This document shows positions 8,353-17,877 of a stretch of DNA of 64,000 bases, piece after piece; the stretch's first letter is position 1; each line of letters starts with the position of its first letter. Source of the stretch: an uncultured Acidobacteriaceae bacterium (lineage in GTDB: Bacteria > Acidobacteriota > Terriglobia > Terriglobales > Acidobacteriaceae); contig CALFMO010000004.1 in assembly GCA_937879855.1 (NCBI GenBank), positions 88,068-152,067 on the forward strand, read 5' to 3'. Under the pieces are notes generated by a model. That model did not search any database and was not told the origin of the DNA. It worked only from the letters and a program-made list of their open reading frames with translations. The translations under genes were made by a program, and so were the position numbers.

Positions 8353-10668
8353 TCATGGGGATGGCTTGGATAACTCTACCTCAACCAAGACGGAATAAAA
8401 CGTAGCCGAGTTGCCCATGTCGGTAAGTTTTTCTGAGGTGAGGCTGTTGATGCTTTGGAAGCCGGGCGTATTCTTTGCCCAATTGAGTCTTGCCGAGACG
8501 ACTCCGGGTTGCACTTTTCCGTCGACTCGTGCTTTGAGCAAAATTTCTCCCCTGTGATTGAAGACGCGCACCTGGTTTCCATCGGCGATGCCACGCGCCC
8601 GCGCATCGGAGGCGCAAATCTCCAGCAACCCCGGCTCTTCCATGTCTTGAACCGAAGGCAAGTTGGAAAATGTGGAATTCAGAAAGTTATCGGATTTTCG
8701 CGCGAGCATTTCCAACGGAAATGTTCTGCTCTTCTTTCCGTGCCGCGATTCCGCGGGAGGAGTAAAGTCGGCGACGGGATCCAGTCCCAGATTCTTCACC
8801 GCCGCACTGTAAAGTTCCGCCTTGCCTGAAGGAGTTCGAAAACCGCCACACGCAAAAGGCAGAAACGGCTCGGCCGGTGTGGGGACCGCTTGGGAAGGAA
8901 CAGTCTGTGCAGAGATAGCTTGTGAATGCACAGCTTGTACAGGGATAGCTTGTGAAGGGATAGCTTGTGAAGGCCCGGCCTGTGTGGGGACAGCCGCCCC
9001 CGGCTGTCCAGCGGAGCGAAGCTCCGCACCGGAAGCCGAGTTCGAAGCCGCAAAATTCAACCGTACCGGCCCCTGCTCGAGCCGTTCACGATTCATTCCC
9101 GCAAGCCACGGATTATCCGCATCCAGCGCCGCGTCAATCATCCCGTCGACGCTCTCGCGAAAACAATCTTCCTCGAACCCCATACGCTCGGCCAGCGCGC
9201 GAAAAACTTCCACATTCGGACGGCACTCACCCAGCGGCTCGACTGCCTGATTTGAAACCTGCAAATAATAGTGCCCGTACGCTTTTTGCAGATCCTTATG
9301 CTCAAAGAATGTTGTCGCGGGCAAAACGATGTCGGCATAGTCCGTGGTGTCGGTGAAAAATTGCTCGTGCACCACTGTGAAAAGATCTGGCCGCAGCAGC
9401 CCGCGAACCACTTCATTGTGCTCAGGACAAACCGCCGCCGGATTGGAGTTGTATACAAACAGCGTCTTCACCGGTGGATCCTTCACTGTATTGAGCACGC
9501 GGCCCAATTCCACCATGTTGATGGTACGGGCCTCACGTCCCAGTGCGGTCTGCATCAGGTCGGGACGCTTCAGGGCCTTAGTGTTCAAGTCGAACGCCCC
9601 GCTGGTCGACAACTGAAGTCCGCCGCCGACTTCTTTCCATGATCCCAGAATGCAAGGCAGCATGGCGATGGCGCGGGTCGCCATCCCGCCGCGCTCGGAG
9701 CGCTGCACGCCGTAGTTCAGGCGGATCACCGAAGGCCTAACCGTGGCATATTCGCGCGCCAGTTTGCGGATATCGTCGGCGGCAATCCCCGTCCACCGAG
9801 CCACCCGCTCCGGCGGATATTCCTTTACCTTGTCTCGCAGTTGCTCGAAGCCTACCGTGTATTTCGCAACGTAGTCGGCATCGTGCAAATTTTCGCCGAT
9901 GATGACGTGCACCATGCCCAGAGCCAGCGCCGCGTCCGTCCCCGGATTAATTGGCAGATACCAATCGGCGCACTCCGCAGTCCGCGTGCGGTAAGGATCA
10001 ATGACCACTAACTTGGCGCCGTTTCGACGGGCCTCGGCAATGAATGGCCACAAGTGCACGTTGTTGCCGTGAATGTTCGACGCCCACGCAATGATGTATT
10101 TCGAATGCCGAAACTGCTCCGGCTCGGTGCCCATCTTCACGCCGTAAACAGACAGCAGCCCTGCCTCTCCGGCGGCCGAACAGATCGTGCGATCCAGTTG
10201 CGAAGCCCCCAGCCGGTGGAAAAATCTGTGGTCCATGGACGCACCGTTCAGTGCTCCCAATGTTCCACCGTAGGAATAAGGCAGAATTGCCTCGCTGCCA
10301 AACTCCGCCGCAATGGCACGAAAGCGCGAAGCAATCTCCTCCAGCGCCTCATCCCATGAAATCCGCAGCCAGGTTTGGGCGGAAATGCCTTGTGTGGGGA
10401 CAGCCGCCCTCGGCTGTCCATGCGGAGCAAAGCTCCGCTGCCCCGCCACGGGTCCTTTGGGAGCAATCCTCCGCATCGGATACAAAACCCGATCCGGCGA
10501 ATAAACCCGATCCAGATACTTCGCCACCTTCGCGCACAAAAATCCGCGCGTGACTGGATGCTCCGGATCACCCTGAATCTTCGTGGCCCGCCCTTCCTCG
10601 ACAGTGATCAGCACGCCGCAAGCGTCAGGACAGTCGTGCGGACACGCGGCATGGACAACCTGCTTCAT
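8353..10668 (-). CDS. Molybdopterin-dependent oxidoreductase with in-frame repeat insertions
   Basis: A 771-residue enzyme of the DMSO reductase/formate dehydrogenase superfamily. Cys9, Cys13, Cys17 (CPHDCPDAC) and Cys46 (GFLCAKV) make the N-terminal [4Fe-4S] site. SWDEALEEIASRF and the following molybdopterin-binding domains are recognisable, ending with the C-terminal dinucleotide-binding domain (EPGLLEICASDARARGIADG). There is no Tat signal, so it is probably cytoplasmic. The substrate is unassigned. Two segments do not belong to the family: residues about 77-96 and about 547-601. Both derive from the same palindromic DNA element read in the same frame, and the second is extended by a pentapeptide tract (QAIPS-like, about 8 units). 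No partner electron-transfer subunit is adjacent. Confidence 0.85.
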   Translation of the reverse strand: MKQVVHAACPHDCPDACGVLITVEEGRATKIQGDPEHPVTRGFLCAKVAKYLDRVYSPDRVLYPMRRIAPKGPVAGQRSFAPHGQPRAAVPTQGISAQTWLRISWDEALEEIASRFRAIAAEFGSEAILPYSYGGTLGALNGASMDHRFFHRLGASQLDRTICSAAGEAGLLSVYGVKMGTEPEQFRHSKYIIAWASNIHGNNVHLWPFIAEARRNGAKLVVIDPYRTRTAECADWYLPINPGTDAALALGMVHVIIGENLHDADYVAKYTVGFEQLRDKVKEYPPERVARWTGIAADDIRKLAREYATVRPSVIRLNYGVQRSERGGMATRAIAMLPCILGSWKEVGGGLQLSTSGAFDLNTKALKRPDLMQTALGREARTINMVELGRVLNTVKDPPVKTLFVYNSNPAAVCPEHNEVVRGLLRPDLFTVVHEQFFTDTTDYADIVLPATTFFEHKDLQKAYGHYYLQVSNQAVEPLGECRPNVEVFRALAERMGFEEDCFRESVDGMIDAALDADNPWLAGMNRERLEQGPVRLNFAASNSASGAELRSAGQPGAAVPTQAGPSQAIPSQAIPVQAVHSQAISAQTVPSQAVPTPAEPFLPFACGGFRTPSGKAELYSAAVKNLGLDPVADFTPPAESRHGKKSRTFPLEMLARKSDNFLNSTFSNLPSVQDMEEPGLLEICASDARARGIADGNQVRVFNHRGEILLKARVDGKVQPGVVSARLNWAKNTPGFQSINSLTSEKLTDMGNSATFYSVLVEVELSKPSP
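8885..8980. repeat. Degenerate ~15-bp tandem repeat inside the molybdopterin oxidoreductase gene
   Basis: About six imperfect copies of a GATAGCTTGTGAAGG-like 15-mer run in tandem and remain in frame. They are read on the minus strand as a (S/A)QA(I/V)P-like pentapeptide series. The tract abuts the palindromic element at 8981-9027. Confidence 0.75.
8981..9027. repeat. Palindromic element, copy A (inside a CDS)
   Basis: Two adjoining hairpins, GGACAGCCG...CGGCTGTCC then GCGGAGC...GCTCCGC. It is nearly identical to 10391-10438 in the same gene and is translated in the same frame (GQPxAAVPTQ). Confidence 0.85.
10391..10438. repeat. Palindromic element, copy B (inside a CDS)
   Basis: Matches copy A at 8981 almost base for base: TGTGTGGGGACAGCCGCC, then CGGCTGTCCA, then the GCGGAGC/GCTCCGC hairpin. 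It lies in frame between the iron-sulfur domain and the SWDEAL block of the oxidoreductase. Confidence 0.85.
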
Positions 10669-10730
10669 GACTCGTTCGATTATACGGGTTTTGCTGAGCG
10701 CTCACTGCGGACTCGCGGCGCTATCGAAGT

Positions 10731-10757
10731 AAAAAACGGGCGGCTCTCGCCGCCCGT
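10731..10757 (-). terminator. Rho-independent terminator
   Basis: Minus-strand stem CGGGCGGC/GCCGCCCG with a 4-base loop followed by TTTTTT, about 20 bases after the stop codon of the DUF4382-type lipoprotein gene. Confidence 0.9.
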
Positions 10758-10777
10758 CGAGGGTTATCAGTCGGCTT

Positions 10778-12178
10778 CTATTGCTGCGGAGGCAGGACGC
10801 GGACACGGCCCGCAACCACCACTGGCTTCATCGTGGTCAAGTCTTTAAAGACTAGCCCGCGCGCAATCAGGTTCGGCGTTCCCGCGGTAGCCAGGCCGGC
10901 GAGTCCGTCAATGTTTTCAAAGGTGGTCGAATTCCCAGTCTCCACCTTGAACGCGCCGCCCGCGGAATAGCTCATCAAGGCGTCGTTCTGCATCTGGAAA
11001 TAACCCAGGTTGCTTCCCGCGCCTCCGGTGATGACAACGCTGCCCGAGACGAGCGCGCCCACCACGCCCTGCCGCCGCAACGAAACGAAATCGGGAGTAA
11101 ACGCTCCCCCGGAAACCGTCCCGCCGATGAAGATCCGCTGTCCCACCACCAGCGACGTGTTGTTGAACAGTTGGTTCGTCAGGAAATTGTCGAAGAAGCA
11201 GACATCATATTTCGTTACAGCGCTCAGGTTGATCGTCTGAACTGTGTCCACTGGAAGCACTCCCGACATGCCCACTTCCTCGCCAATCCACATTGTCACC
11301 GACGTGACCGGCCCGGAACTTGGATTAACCGCCAGCACGCGCCCAGAGACGAATGCCTTATCCGACGTCACCAGTTCCACATATTTGGCAAGCATGCTGC
11401 CGTCGGCCTGCATCCGTCCGATCACCGAGACCACAGTGTTCGCAGTGAGCGTGCCCAGGCTATTGCTGCCGTTGTATTGCGTGTTCGAGCTCACATCGAT
11501 CGTCCGAGGCATGCCGTACGGTCCCTGCATCAGGAACGAATTCGTCGACGTGCTCACGGAAACCACGTTGCCGGTGAAGTCGCTGATCTCACCCACCTCC
11601 TCCGAAGCGGAGACCGCTGCCACAGTGATGACCGGGTTGATAATGCCCGTAATCTGGCCACCGCTGGTCTGCAGCGAATCCCCGATATTGAAGTCGATGC
11701 GCAGACCGGCGAGTCCATTGGCGCCCACAACCAACGGCGCGCCCGACGGAAATGGAATTGTGACCGTAGCCTGCGTGAATGATCCCGTGATGGTCTTCAC
11801 CGAAGGCGGATTGGTGGTCAGATCGATATAGCTGATCGCCGGCGCCGGGCTGATATTCTCGAACGTGAAAGTGACGCTATCGTAAGTGCCCTGTTGAATT
11901 GTGTTGAAACCGAGCAGCGTCCGCAGGCCCATCAGCCGCGCAAAATCCACGGCTTCCGGCGTGGAAAGCGCGATCTGAGTGGAAGAGCTATTGTTCAAAG
12001 TAATCTTGTCGATGGTTACGTTGAAGCCGACTACCGAAGACGCCGGCGCGTCTTCTCCGGTGACGAACACCGAGCCGGAATTACTTTGCGAAAAAGTCTG
12101 ATTCGAACTGCCCGTCCCGCCGCACCCAATCGTAGCGGCGATCGCCAGCAGAACTGCAAAAAGCAGGACGCGTTTCAT
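10778..12178 (-). CDS. DUF4382/DUF5666-type lipoprotein
   Basis: A 466-residue protein with a lipoprotein-type signal (MKRVLLFAVLLAIAATIGC, Cys19). The region 30-190 (VTGEDAPASSVVGFNVTIDKITLNN...) matches the DUF4382 style: a Ser/Thr-rich beta domain. The segments from about 200 onward (GEISDFTGNVVSVSTSTNSFLMQ, VSVIGRMQADGSMLAKYVEL) resemble DUF5666 beta-barrel repeats. The role is unknown; it is probably anchored facing the periplasm or cell surface. The ATG at 12178 was chosen because GGAGGAG lies 7 bases upstream and the signal peptide starts there; the open frame extends further upstream without support. It is followed by a strong terminator and appears monocistronic. Confidence 0.8.
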   Translation of the reverse strand: MKRVLLFAVLLAIAATIGCGGTGSSNQTFSQSNSGSVFVTGEDAPASSVVGFNVTIDKITLNNSSSTQIALSTPEAVDFARLMGLRTLLGFNTIQQGTYDSVTFTFENISPAPAISYIDLTTNPPSVKTITGSFTQATVTIPFPSGAPLVVGANGLAGLRIDFNIGDSLQTSGGQITGIINPVITVAAVSASEEVGEISDFTGNVVSVSTSTNSFLMQGPYGMPRTIDVSSNTQYNGSNSLGTLTANTVVSVIGRMQADGSMLAKYVELVTSDKAFVSGRVLAVNPSSGPVTSVTMWIGEEVGMSGVLPVDTVQTINLSAVTKYDVCFFDNFLTNQLFNNTSLVVGQRIFIGGTVSGGAFTPDFVSLRRQGVVGALVSGSVVITGGAGSNLGYFQMQNDALMSYSAGGAFKVETGNSTTFENIDGLAGLATAGTPNLIARGLVFKDLTTMKPVVVAGRVRVLPPQQ

Positions 12179-12418
12179 ATGGGAACTCCTCCAAATCATC
12201 GCGAGGGAGCGGATTGTTGACTCGCAGGAGTGAAACCCAGAGGCGCGATCAGAGTTGCGGAAAAAAGTTGTATGACCGGAAAAAGTCCGTAGCAAAAGTA
12301 ATCAGAGGTAACCTCAGTGCATCTTGGCTGCAACTTTTTGCGATTCCCGGGGAGCAAAGGGGGCGCGCTTTCTTCTCAGCGGGTGGGATTCTCGCCTTTC
12401 AGCATCGCTTGAAACAAA

Positions 12419-13009
12419 CTACTTCAGTTCCAGCACTTCCTTTTCCTTGGCCTTGCTCATCTCTTCCATCTTCTTGATTTCGCCGTCGGTCAACTTCTGG
12501 ATCTCGTCGAGCGAGCGCTTCTCTTCGTCTTCAGTGATCTTCTTGTCCTTCAGCGCCTTCTTGATGGCGTCGTTGCCGTCGCGCCGAATGTTGCGCACTG
12601 CCGTGCGATGCTCTTCCAATACCCGGTGCAAGTGCTTCACCATGTCCTGACGGCGCTCTTGCGTGAGCGGCGGAACCGGCACACGAATGAGCTTGCCGTC
12701 GTTCATTGGGTTCAGGCCCATGTCGCCGGACCGAATCGCTTTTTCAATCGCTCCCAGTTGCGACGGATCGAACGGCTGCACCGTGATCAACTGCGCCTCC
12801 GGCGCATGCACCTGCGCAATCTGATTCAAAGGCATCTGCGAGCCGTAATAATCCACGCTCACGTTATCGAGCATGTGCACGTTTGCGCGCCCGGTCCGCA
12901 CGCCCGCCATCGCCTTGCGAAAGTCTTCCACGGCCTTGTCCATGCGCGTCTTCAGTTGTCCGTAGGTTTCTTTCAGGCCGGCTATCGCCGCCATCGTCGC
13001 TTGAGCCAT
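12419..13009 (-). CDS. frr: Ribosome recycling factor
   Basis: Releases post-termination ribosomes together with EF-G. The 196-residue sequence has the family landmarks: VRTGRANVHMLDNVSVDYYGSQMPLNQIA, GLNPMNDGKLIRVPVPPLTQERRQDMVK, and the terminal helix TDGEIKKMEEMSKAKEKEVLEL. It is about 10 residues longer at the N-terminus than the usual 185. It is last in the minus-strand block rpsB-tsf-pyrH-frr and is separated from pyrH by an inverted repeat. Confidence 0.97.
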   Translation of the reverse strand: MAQATMAAIAGLKETYGQLKTRMDKAVEDFRKAMAGVRTGRANVHMLDNVSVDYYGSQMPLNQIAQVHAPEAQLITVQPFDPSQLGAIEKAIRSGDMGLNPMNDGKLIRVPVPPLTQERRQDMVKHLHRVLEEHRTAVRNIRRDGNDAIKKALKDKKITEDEEKRSLDEIQKLTDGEIKKMEEMSKAKEKEVLELK

Positions 13010-13071
13010 ATTTTTTAGCCCCGTATCGATACAAGATCAAAACGTTGCATTATAAACCGAAGCAGAAAGTT

Positions 13072-13143
13072 GGCCATGGATTTACGTGGATTATCACGGA
13101 TCAAAAATTAAAAATCGGTGTGAATCCGTGAAAATCCGTGGCC
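13072..13143. repeat. Intergenic inverted repeat (ATCCGTGG type)
   Basis: The arms GGCCATGGATTTACGTGGAT and GTGAATCCGTGAAAATCCGTGGCC pair imperfectly around an A/T-rich loop between pyrH and frr. The lack of a T-tract argues for a dispersed palindromic element and against a terminator, though it could reduce read-through into frr. Confidence 0.55.
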
Positions 13144-13146
13144 GAT

Positions 13147-13884
13147 CTAAACGCTGGCCGCTTGCGCACTGACTCTGGATCCAATCTTCTCCCCCAGCAC
13201 CACGCGGCGGATGTTGCCATGATGATTCAGATTGAAAACGATGATGGGCAGGTTATTGTCCTTGCACAGGCTGATGGCGGTGGAGTCCATCACTTTCAAA
13301 CCGAGCTTCAAGACATCCATGTAGGAGATGTGGTTGAATTTTTTTGCGCCATCCACTTTCATCGGATCAGCGTCGTAGATGCCGTCGACTTTGGTCGCTT
13401 TAAGAATCGCATCGGCCTTGATTTCCATAGCGCGCAGCGATGCCGCAGTATCCGTCGAGAAATAAGGATTGCCCGTGCCTCCCGCAAAGATCACGACCCG
13501 GCCCTTCTCCAAGTGACGAATCGCGCGGCGGCGAATGAACGGCTCCGCCACCTGGTTCATCTCAATCGCCGTCTGCACGCGGGTATACACGCCCTGCTTC
13601 TCCAGCGCATCTTGCAACGCCAGCGCGTTGATGACGGTGGCTAGCATGCCCATATGGTCGGCGGAAACCCGATCCATGTCCTTGGCCTGTTGCGCCACGC
13701 CACGGAAAAAATTTCCTCCGCCCACGACGATCGCTAGCTGCACCCCCAGTTTGTGAACGTCGCCGAGTTCAGCTGCAATCTCGTGGATTCGCGCCGACTC
13801 CACACCAAATCCTTGATTGGCCGCCAGCGCCTCACCGGAAAGCTTGAGCAGAACGCGTTTGAATGCAGGGGTCGGAGTAGTCAT
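13147..13884 (-). CDS. pyrH: Uridylate kinase (UMP kinase)
   Basis: ATP-dependent phosphorylation of UMP to UDP in pyrimidine nucleotide synthesis. The 245-residue amino-acid-kinase fold shows KRVLLKLSGEAL (phosphate-binding lysine), VVGGGNFFRG, the DHMGMLATVINALAL helix, and GTGNPYFSTDTAASLRA. The C-terminal DNNLPIIVFN is also present. It sits between tsf and frr, the order conserved in many bacteria. No anomaly was seen. Confidence 0.97.
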   Translation of the reverse strand: MTTPTPAFKRVLLKLSGEALAANQGFGVESARIHEIAAELGDVHKLGVQLAIVVGGGNFFRGVAQQAKDMDRVSADHMGMLATVINALALQDALEKQGVYTRVQTAIEMNQVAEPFIRRRAIRHLEKGRVVIFAGGTGNPYFSTDTAASLRAMEIKADAILKATKVDGIYDADPMKVDGAKKFNHISYMDVLKLGLKVMDSTAISLCKDNNLPIIVFNLNHHGNIRRVVLGEKIGSRVSAQAASV

Positions 13885-13911
13885 GAGAAGTTCTCGTAGA
13901 GCCGCCCTAAT

Positions 13912-13965
13912 TGTAGCGCCGGCGTCCCGCCGGCTGTCGCGAGGGCGACTCGCCCTCGCATTCGC
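13912..13965. repeat. GTAGCGCCGGC-type double palindrome
   Basis: TAGCGCCGGC...GCCGGCTGTCGCGAGGGCG...CGCCCTCGC forms two hairpins. It belongs with the copies at 38684-38738, 39622-39676 and 40791-40842. It lies between tsf and pyrH, next to the tsf terminator. Confidence 0.7.
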
Positions 13966-13968
13966 AAT

Positions 13969-13994
13969 AAAAAAAGGGCGCCCATTAGGCGCCC
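13969..13994 (-). terminator. Rho-independent terminator after tsf
   Basis: Minus-strand stem GGGCGCC/GGCGCCC with a 5-base loop and a run of seven T, only 4 bases after the tsf stop. It implies that pyrH-frr depend partly on read-through or on their own promoter. Confidence 0.85.
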
Positions 13995-13998
13995 CGAA

Positions 13999-14655
13999 CT
14001 ATTCGCCTTTCGGCTCTGTAGGCTTGGTTACGGCGACGGTCTCGCCGACGTCTCCCACCTTAAAGCGGGCAAAGCGGCGCACGGCGATGTTCTCACCCAG
14101 CTTGCCGACCTTGGCCGCGATGAGTTGCGAGATCGAGATGGTCTGGTCCTTGATGAAGGGCTGCTCCAGCAGGCAAACCTCCTCGTAGAACTTTTCCATC
14201 TTGCCCGTGACCATCTTCTCCGCAATGTGCGCCGGCTTGCCGCTCTTGATGGCCTGGTCGAGAAAGATTTCCTTCTCGCGGGCGAAATCAGCTGCCGTCA
14301 CGTCCTCTTTGCGGACATACTTCGGATCGCTCGCCGCGATGTGCATCGCGATATCGTGAACCAACTCTTTGAAGTCCTCGGTGCGCGCCACAAAGTCGCT
14401 CTCGCAGTTGACCTCGACGAGCACGCCGATCTTGCCGCCAGCATGAATGTAGCTGGCAACCGATCCTTCGCTGGTCACGCGCGCCGCCTTTTTGGCCGCA
14501 ACCGATACGCCCTTCTTGCGCAGAATCACGACCGCCTGCTCCATGTCGCCTTTAGCTTCGGTCAGGGCCTGCTTGCAATCCATCATCGGAGCTCCGGTCT
14601 TCTCCCGGAGATCTTTCACTTGTGCCGCAGAAATATTCACAGTAGTAGTACCCAT
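13999..14655 (-). CDS. tsf: Translation elongation factor Ts
   Basis: Nucleotide exchange factor for EF-Tu. At 218 residues it is the short, single-core form. VKDLREKTGAPMMDCKQAL is the N-terminal EF-Tu-contacting UBA region. EGSVASYIHAGGKIGVLVEVNCESDFVART is the diagnostic core strand pair. The C-terminus carries EVCLLEQPFIKD and ENIAVRRFARFKVGD. The ATG at 14655 has AAGGAT about six bases upstream; the frame is open further upstream but family homology starts here. It is cotranscribed behind rpsB. Confidence 0.96.
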   Translation of the reverse strand: MGTTTVNISAAQVKDLREKTGAPMMDCKQALTEAKGDMEQAVVILRKKGVSVAAKKAARVTSEGSVASYIHAGGKIGVLVEVNCESDFVARTEDFKELVHDIAMHIAASDPKYVRKEDVTAADFAREKEIFLDQAIKSGKPAHIAEKMVTGKMEKFYEEVCLLEQPFIKDQTISISQLIAAKVGKLGENIAVRRFARFKVGDVGETVAVTKPTEPKGE

Positions 14656-14816
14656 ATTAAGATCCTTCATAGAGACGCTTGCAACGTCCCCTCCTATTAG
14701 ATGCCGCACTACAAACAACGACCCGCGCCGGGGCGATCTCAGCAACGACCCGCGCGGGTCCGATTTCCAAAGCCCGGTTTTTCCTAACGACTAACGATCA
14801 GCGGCTAACGACGTTC

Positions 14817-15695
<879 letters not shown>

Positions 15696-15921
15696 TGAAC
15701 CTCCTCTTTAGTCTGCATCCTTCGCGCCAACCTGCCGCTCCGGATTGCCATTCCCGCCCCGCACGCGAGGCACGGGAAGAATTGAACACCTAAAACAAGC
15801 TGTCAGCTTTCAGCCGTCAGCTCTCAGCTAACACAACATCTAAAACTCTTGTCATTCCGCCCCCCCAGCGAACGCGAGAGGCGGAGGAATCTCTATTGTC
15901 AGTACCGCGCCAGCATCGGCA
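15696..15921. other. rpsI-rpsB intergenic region
   Basis: Contains low-complexity CAGCTNTCAGC repeats (15800-15830) and a partial TGTCATTCCG...GGCGGAGGAATCT element (15851-15895), one of the dispersed repeats. No gene is seen. It may hold the rpsB promoter and an S2 autoregulatory leader, but I could not define either. Confidence 0.4.
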
Positions 15922-16317
15922 CTATCGCTTGCTGAACTGGAAGCGCTTGCGGGCACCCTTCTGCCCGTACTTCTTGCGTTCCTTGCCGCGCGAGTCACGG
16001 CTGACCATGCCCTCGGCCTTCAGCTTCTTGCGCAGTTCGGTATTGAACTGCATCAGCGCGCGCGCAATGCCCAGCTTCACCGCGTCGGCCTGGCCGCGCA
16101 CGCCGCCGCCCAGCACGCTGGCGATCACGTTGAACGTCGCCGCCGTGTCTGACGAAGCCAGTGGCGCCTTCGCCGCCGAACGCTGCGCCGGAGTGACGAA
16201 ATATTCTTCAAAGGCGCGTCCATTGATTTTGAAATCGCCGCTGCCTGGACGCAAATACACACGGGCAATCGCCCGCTTGCGGCGTCCCGTTCCGTAGTAT
16301 TGAACCAACTCTGCCAT
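15922..16317 (-). CDS. rpsI: 30S ribosomal protein S9
   Basis: A 131-residue S9. YYGTGRRKRAIARVYLRPG at the start, VRGGGxxGQADAVKLGIARAL-type core, and the tail ending with KKYGQKGARKRFQFSKR, which reaches the P-site tRNA. One small insertion (AAKAPLASSDTAATF) sits in the central region. It is directly downstream of rplM, the universal L13-S9 pair. Confidence 0.97.
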   Translation of the reverse strand: MAELVQYYGTGRRKRAIARVYLRPGSGDFKINGRAFEEYFVTPAQRSAAKAPLASSDTAATFNVIASVLGGGVRGQADAVKLGIARALMQFNTELRKKLKAEGMVSRDSRGKERKKYGQKGARKRFQFSKR

Positions 16318-16460
16318 TTAGCTCCTAGCCTCTAGCTCTTAGCTTCTGGCTCAAACCATCAGAAGTGAGCTTTGTCATCAACCAACCCACTCAAAATATT
16401 GTCATCCTGAGCGTTGCCGCTTTTCAGGCAGGATCTCTAGCGCATGATCCCTCGCCGTCC

Positions 16461-16928
16461 TTACGAAACTGCAACCTTGCGCGGCTTGTACTCGCGCACT
16501 TCCAACTTGAAATCCTGCGGTTTCTGCGCCTGGTGCGGATGCTTGTCGCCCTTGTACACATTCAGCTTGGAAAGCATGTGCGCCGCCAGTTTGTTCTTGG
16601 GCAGCATGCGCTTCACCGCTGACTCGATCACTGCCTCAGGCTTGCGCACCAACCGCTTCTTATAATCTTCCGTGCGCAGACCGCCCGGATACCCGGTGTA
16701 ATGCTGATACTTCTTCTGCTCGGCCTTCATGCCGGTCGTGCGAATCTTCTCGGCATTGATCACAATCACGTGATCGCCGGTATCAAGAAACGGCGTATAC
16801 CGCGGATTCTCCTTGCCCATGAGGATGCGTGCTACTTGCGACGCCAGGCGACCCAGCGTCTGCCCGTCTGCATCCACGACGTACCACTTGCGCACAATTT
16901 CCCCCTCTTTGGGGAAATAGGTTGACAT
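16461..16928 (-). CDS. rplM: 50S ribosomal protein L13
   Basis: A 155-residue L13. KWYVVDADGQTLGRLASQVARILMGK is the signature opening, followed by DTGDHVIVINAEKIRTTGMKAEQKKYQHYTGYPGGL and VIESAVKRMLPKNKLAAHMLSKLNVYKGDKHPHQAQKP. It is an early assembly protein of the large subunit. It heads the minus-strand translation block and is followed by rpsI after 143 bp, which include another partial TGTCATCCTGAGCG repeat at 16398. Confidence 0.97.
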   Translation of the reverse strand: MSTYFPKEGEIVRKWYVVDADGQTLGRLASQVARILMGKENPRYTPFLDTGDHVIVINAEKIRTTGMKAEQKKYQHYTGYPGGLRTEDYKKRLVRKPEAVIESAVKRMLPKNKLAAHMLSKLNVYKGDKHPHQAQKPQDFKLEVREYKPRKVAVS

Positions 16929-17117
16929 CGGAACTCTCCCAGATTGAATAAAGCTGCGAAAGAAGACCGCTCGTTGATTCCCTAGCGAGGACGCCAGGCC
17001 ATCAGGCGGGCAACCACACGACTACCAAAGTCTTTACGATAGCGTAATGTGCAAAGAATTGTCAACGCTATGTTCCTCAAAAGCTGCCAGTGGTAAGGTG
17101 TCCCGCGGAGGTTTTTC

Positions 17118-17702
17118 ATGAGACTAATCCCCATAGTTCTCGCTACATGTGTCACCTTTTCTTTGCCGACGCTAGCGCAGCACAATGACCATCAAGGCGG
17201 CAGCCATGGAGTAGGCGGCGGCTACGTTCCACGGCATGGTCCCCCTCCGGCGCATGGCACCATGGCCCGTCCGGAAAACGCCCCGCATCAGGAAGCGCAG
17301 CGCCAAGAAGCGCCTCGTCAGGAGGCTCCACGCGCCTCTTATCGCGATCAACCTGGGCATCCCGAAGCTCCGCACGTCCACCGCAACGGCCAATGGGTCG
17401 GCCATGATTACGGTAGAGACGATGCTCGGTTCCACCTCGATCATCCCTGGGAGCACGGACGCTTCGAAGGCGGCTTCGGCCCTGCGCACCGCTGGCGCAT
17501 CGTGGGCGGGGATCCGCGTCGTTTCTGGTTCGGCGGTTTTTATTTCAGTGTCGCACCCTTCGACATGGGCTACGTTGACGACTGGAATTGGGCTGGCGAT
17601 GACATCGTGATCTATGACGACCCCGACCATCCGGGCTGGTATCTTGCTTACAATCCGCGTCTCGGCACCTACCTCCACGTGGAGTATTTGGGCCGGCAGT
17701 AA
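17118..17702 (+). CDS. Secreted His/Pro-rich protein of unknown function
   Basis: A 194-residue protein with a clear signal peptide (MRLIPIVLATCVTFSLPTLA-Q). A low-complexity region follows (residues 22-95) rich in His, Gly, Pro and Glu, with QEAQRQEAPRQEAPR repeats. The ordered C-terminus has many aromatics and ends DDIVIYDDPDHPGWYLAYNPRLGTYLHVEYLG. I know of no function for this family. The His-rich stretch could bind metal, but that is speculation. GGAGG lies 8 bases upstream of the ATG. It is divergent from rplM and is followed by a large palindrome. Confidence 0.75.
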   Translation: MRLIPIVLATCVTFSLPTLAQHNDHQGGSHGVGGGYVPRHGPPPAHGTMARPENAPHQEAQRQEAPRQEAPRASYRDQPGHPEAPHVHRNGQWVGHDYGRDDARFHLDHPWEHGRFEGGFGPAHRWRIVGGDPRRFWFGGFYFSVAPFDMGYVDDWNWAGDDIVIYDDPDHPGWYLAYNPRLGTYLHVEYLGRQ

Positions 17703-17740
17703 TTGCACTTCTGTTTTCGCACGTTGTCATCGGAACAGCC

Positions 17741-17836
17741 TTGTCATCCTGAGCGAAGCGAAGGACCCATGCACTTTTTGCGAGCCGGGCAAACATGGGT
17801 CCTTCGGCGCCAAACAACGGCGCCTCGGGATGACAA
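17741..17836. repeat. Long palindrome with TTGTCATCC ends
   Basis: The left arm TTGTCATCCTGAGC ... GAAGGACCCATG and the right arm CATGGGTCCTTC ... GGGATGACAA are inverted over about 95 bases. The same TGTCATCC(T/C)GAGCGAAG core occurs at 15851, 16398, 37711 and 37879, marking a dispersed repeat family. It lies between two convergent genes and may also act as a bidirectional terminator. Confidence 0.7.
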
Positions 17837-17877
17837 TGCGTTTCAGTTAAATAAAGTTTCGGAAGGTCGACCGAAGC

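Noticed and set aside
8885..8980. 15-bp tandem repeats considered as a CRISPR-like array
   Set aside because: Units are contiguous without spacers, in frame, and inside a protein gene.
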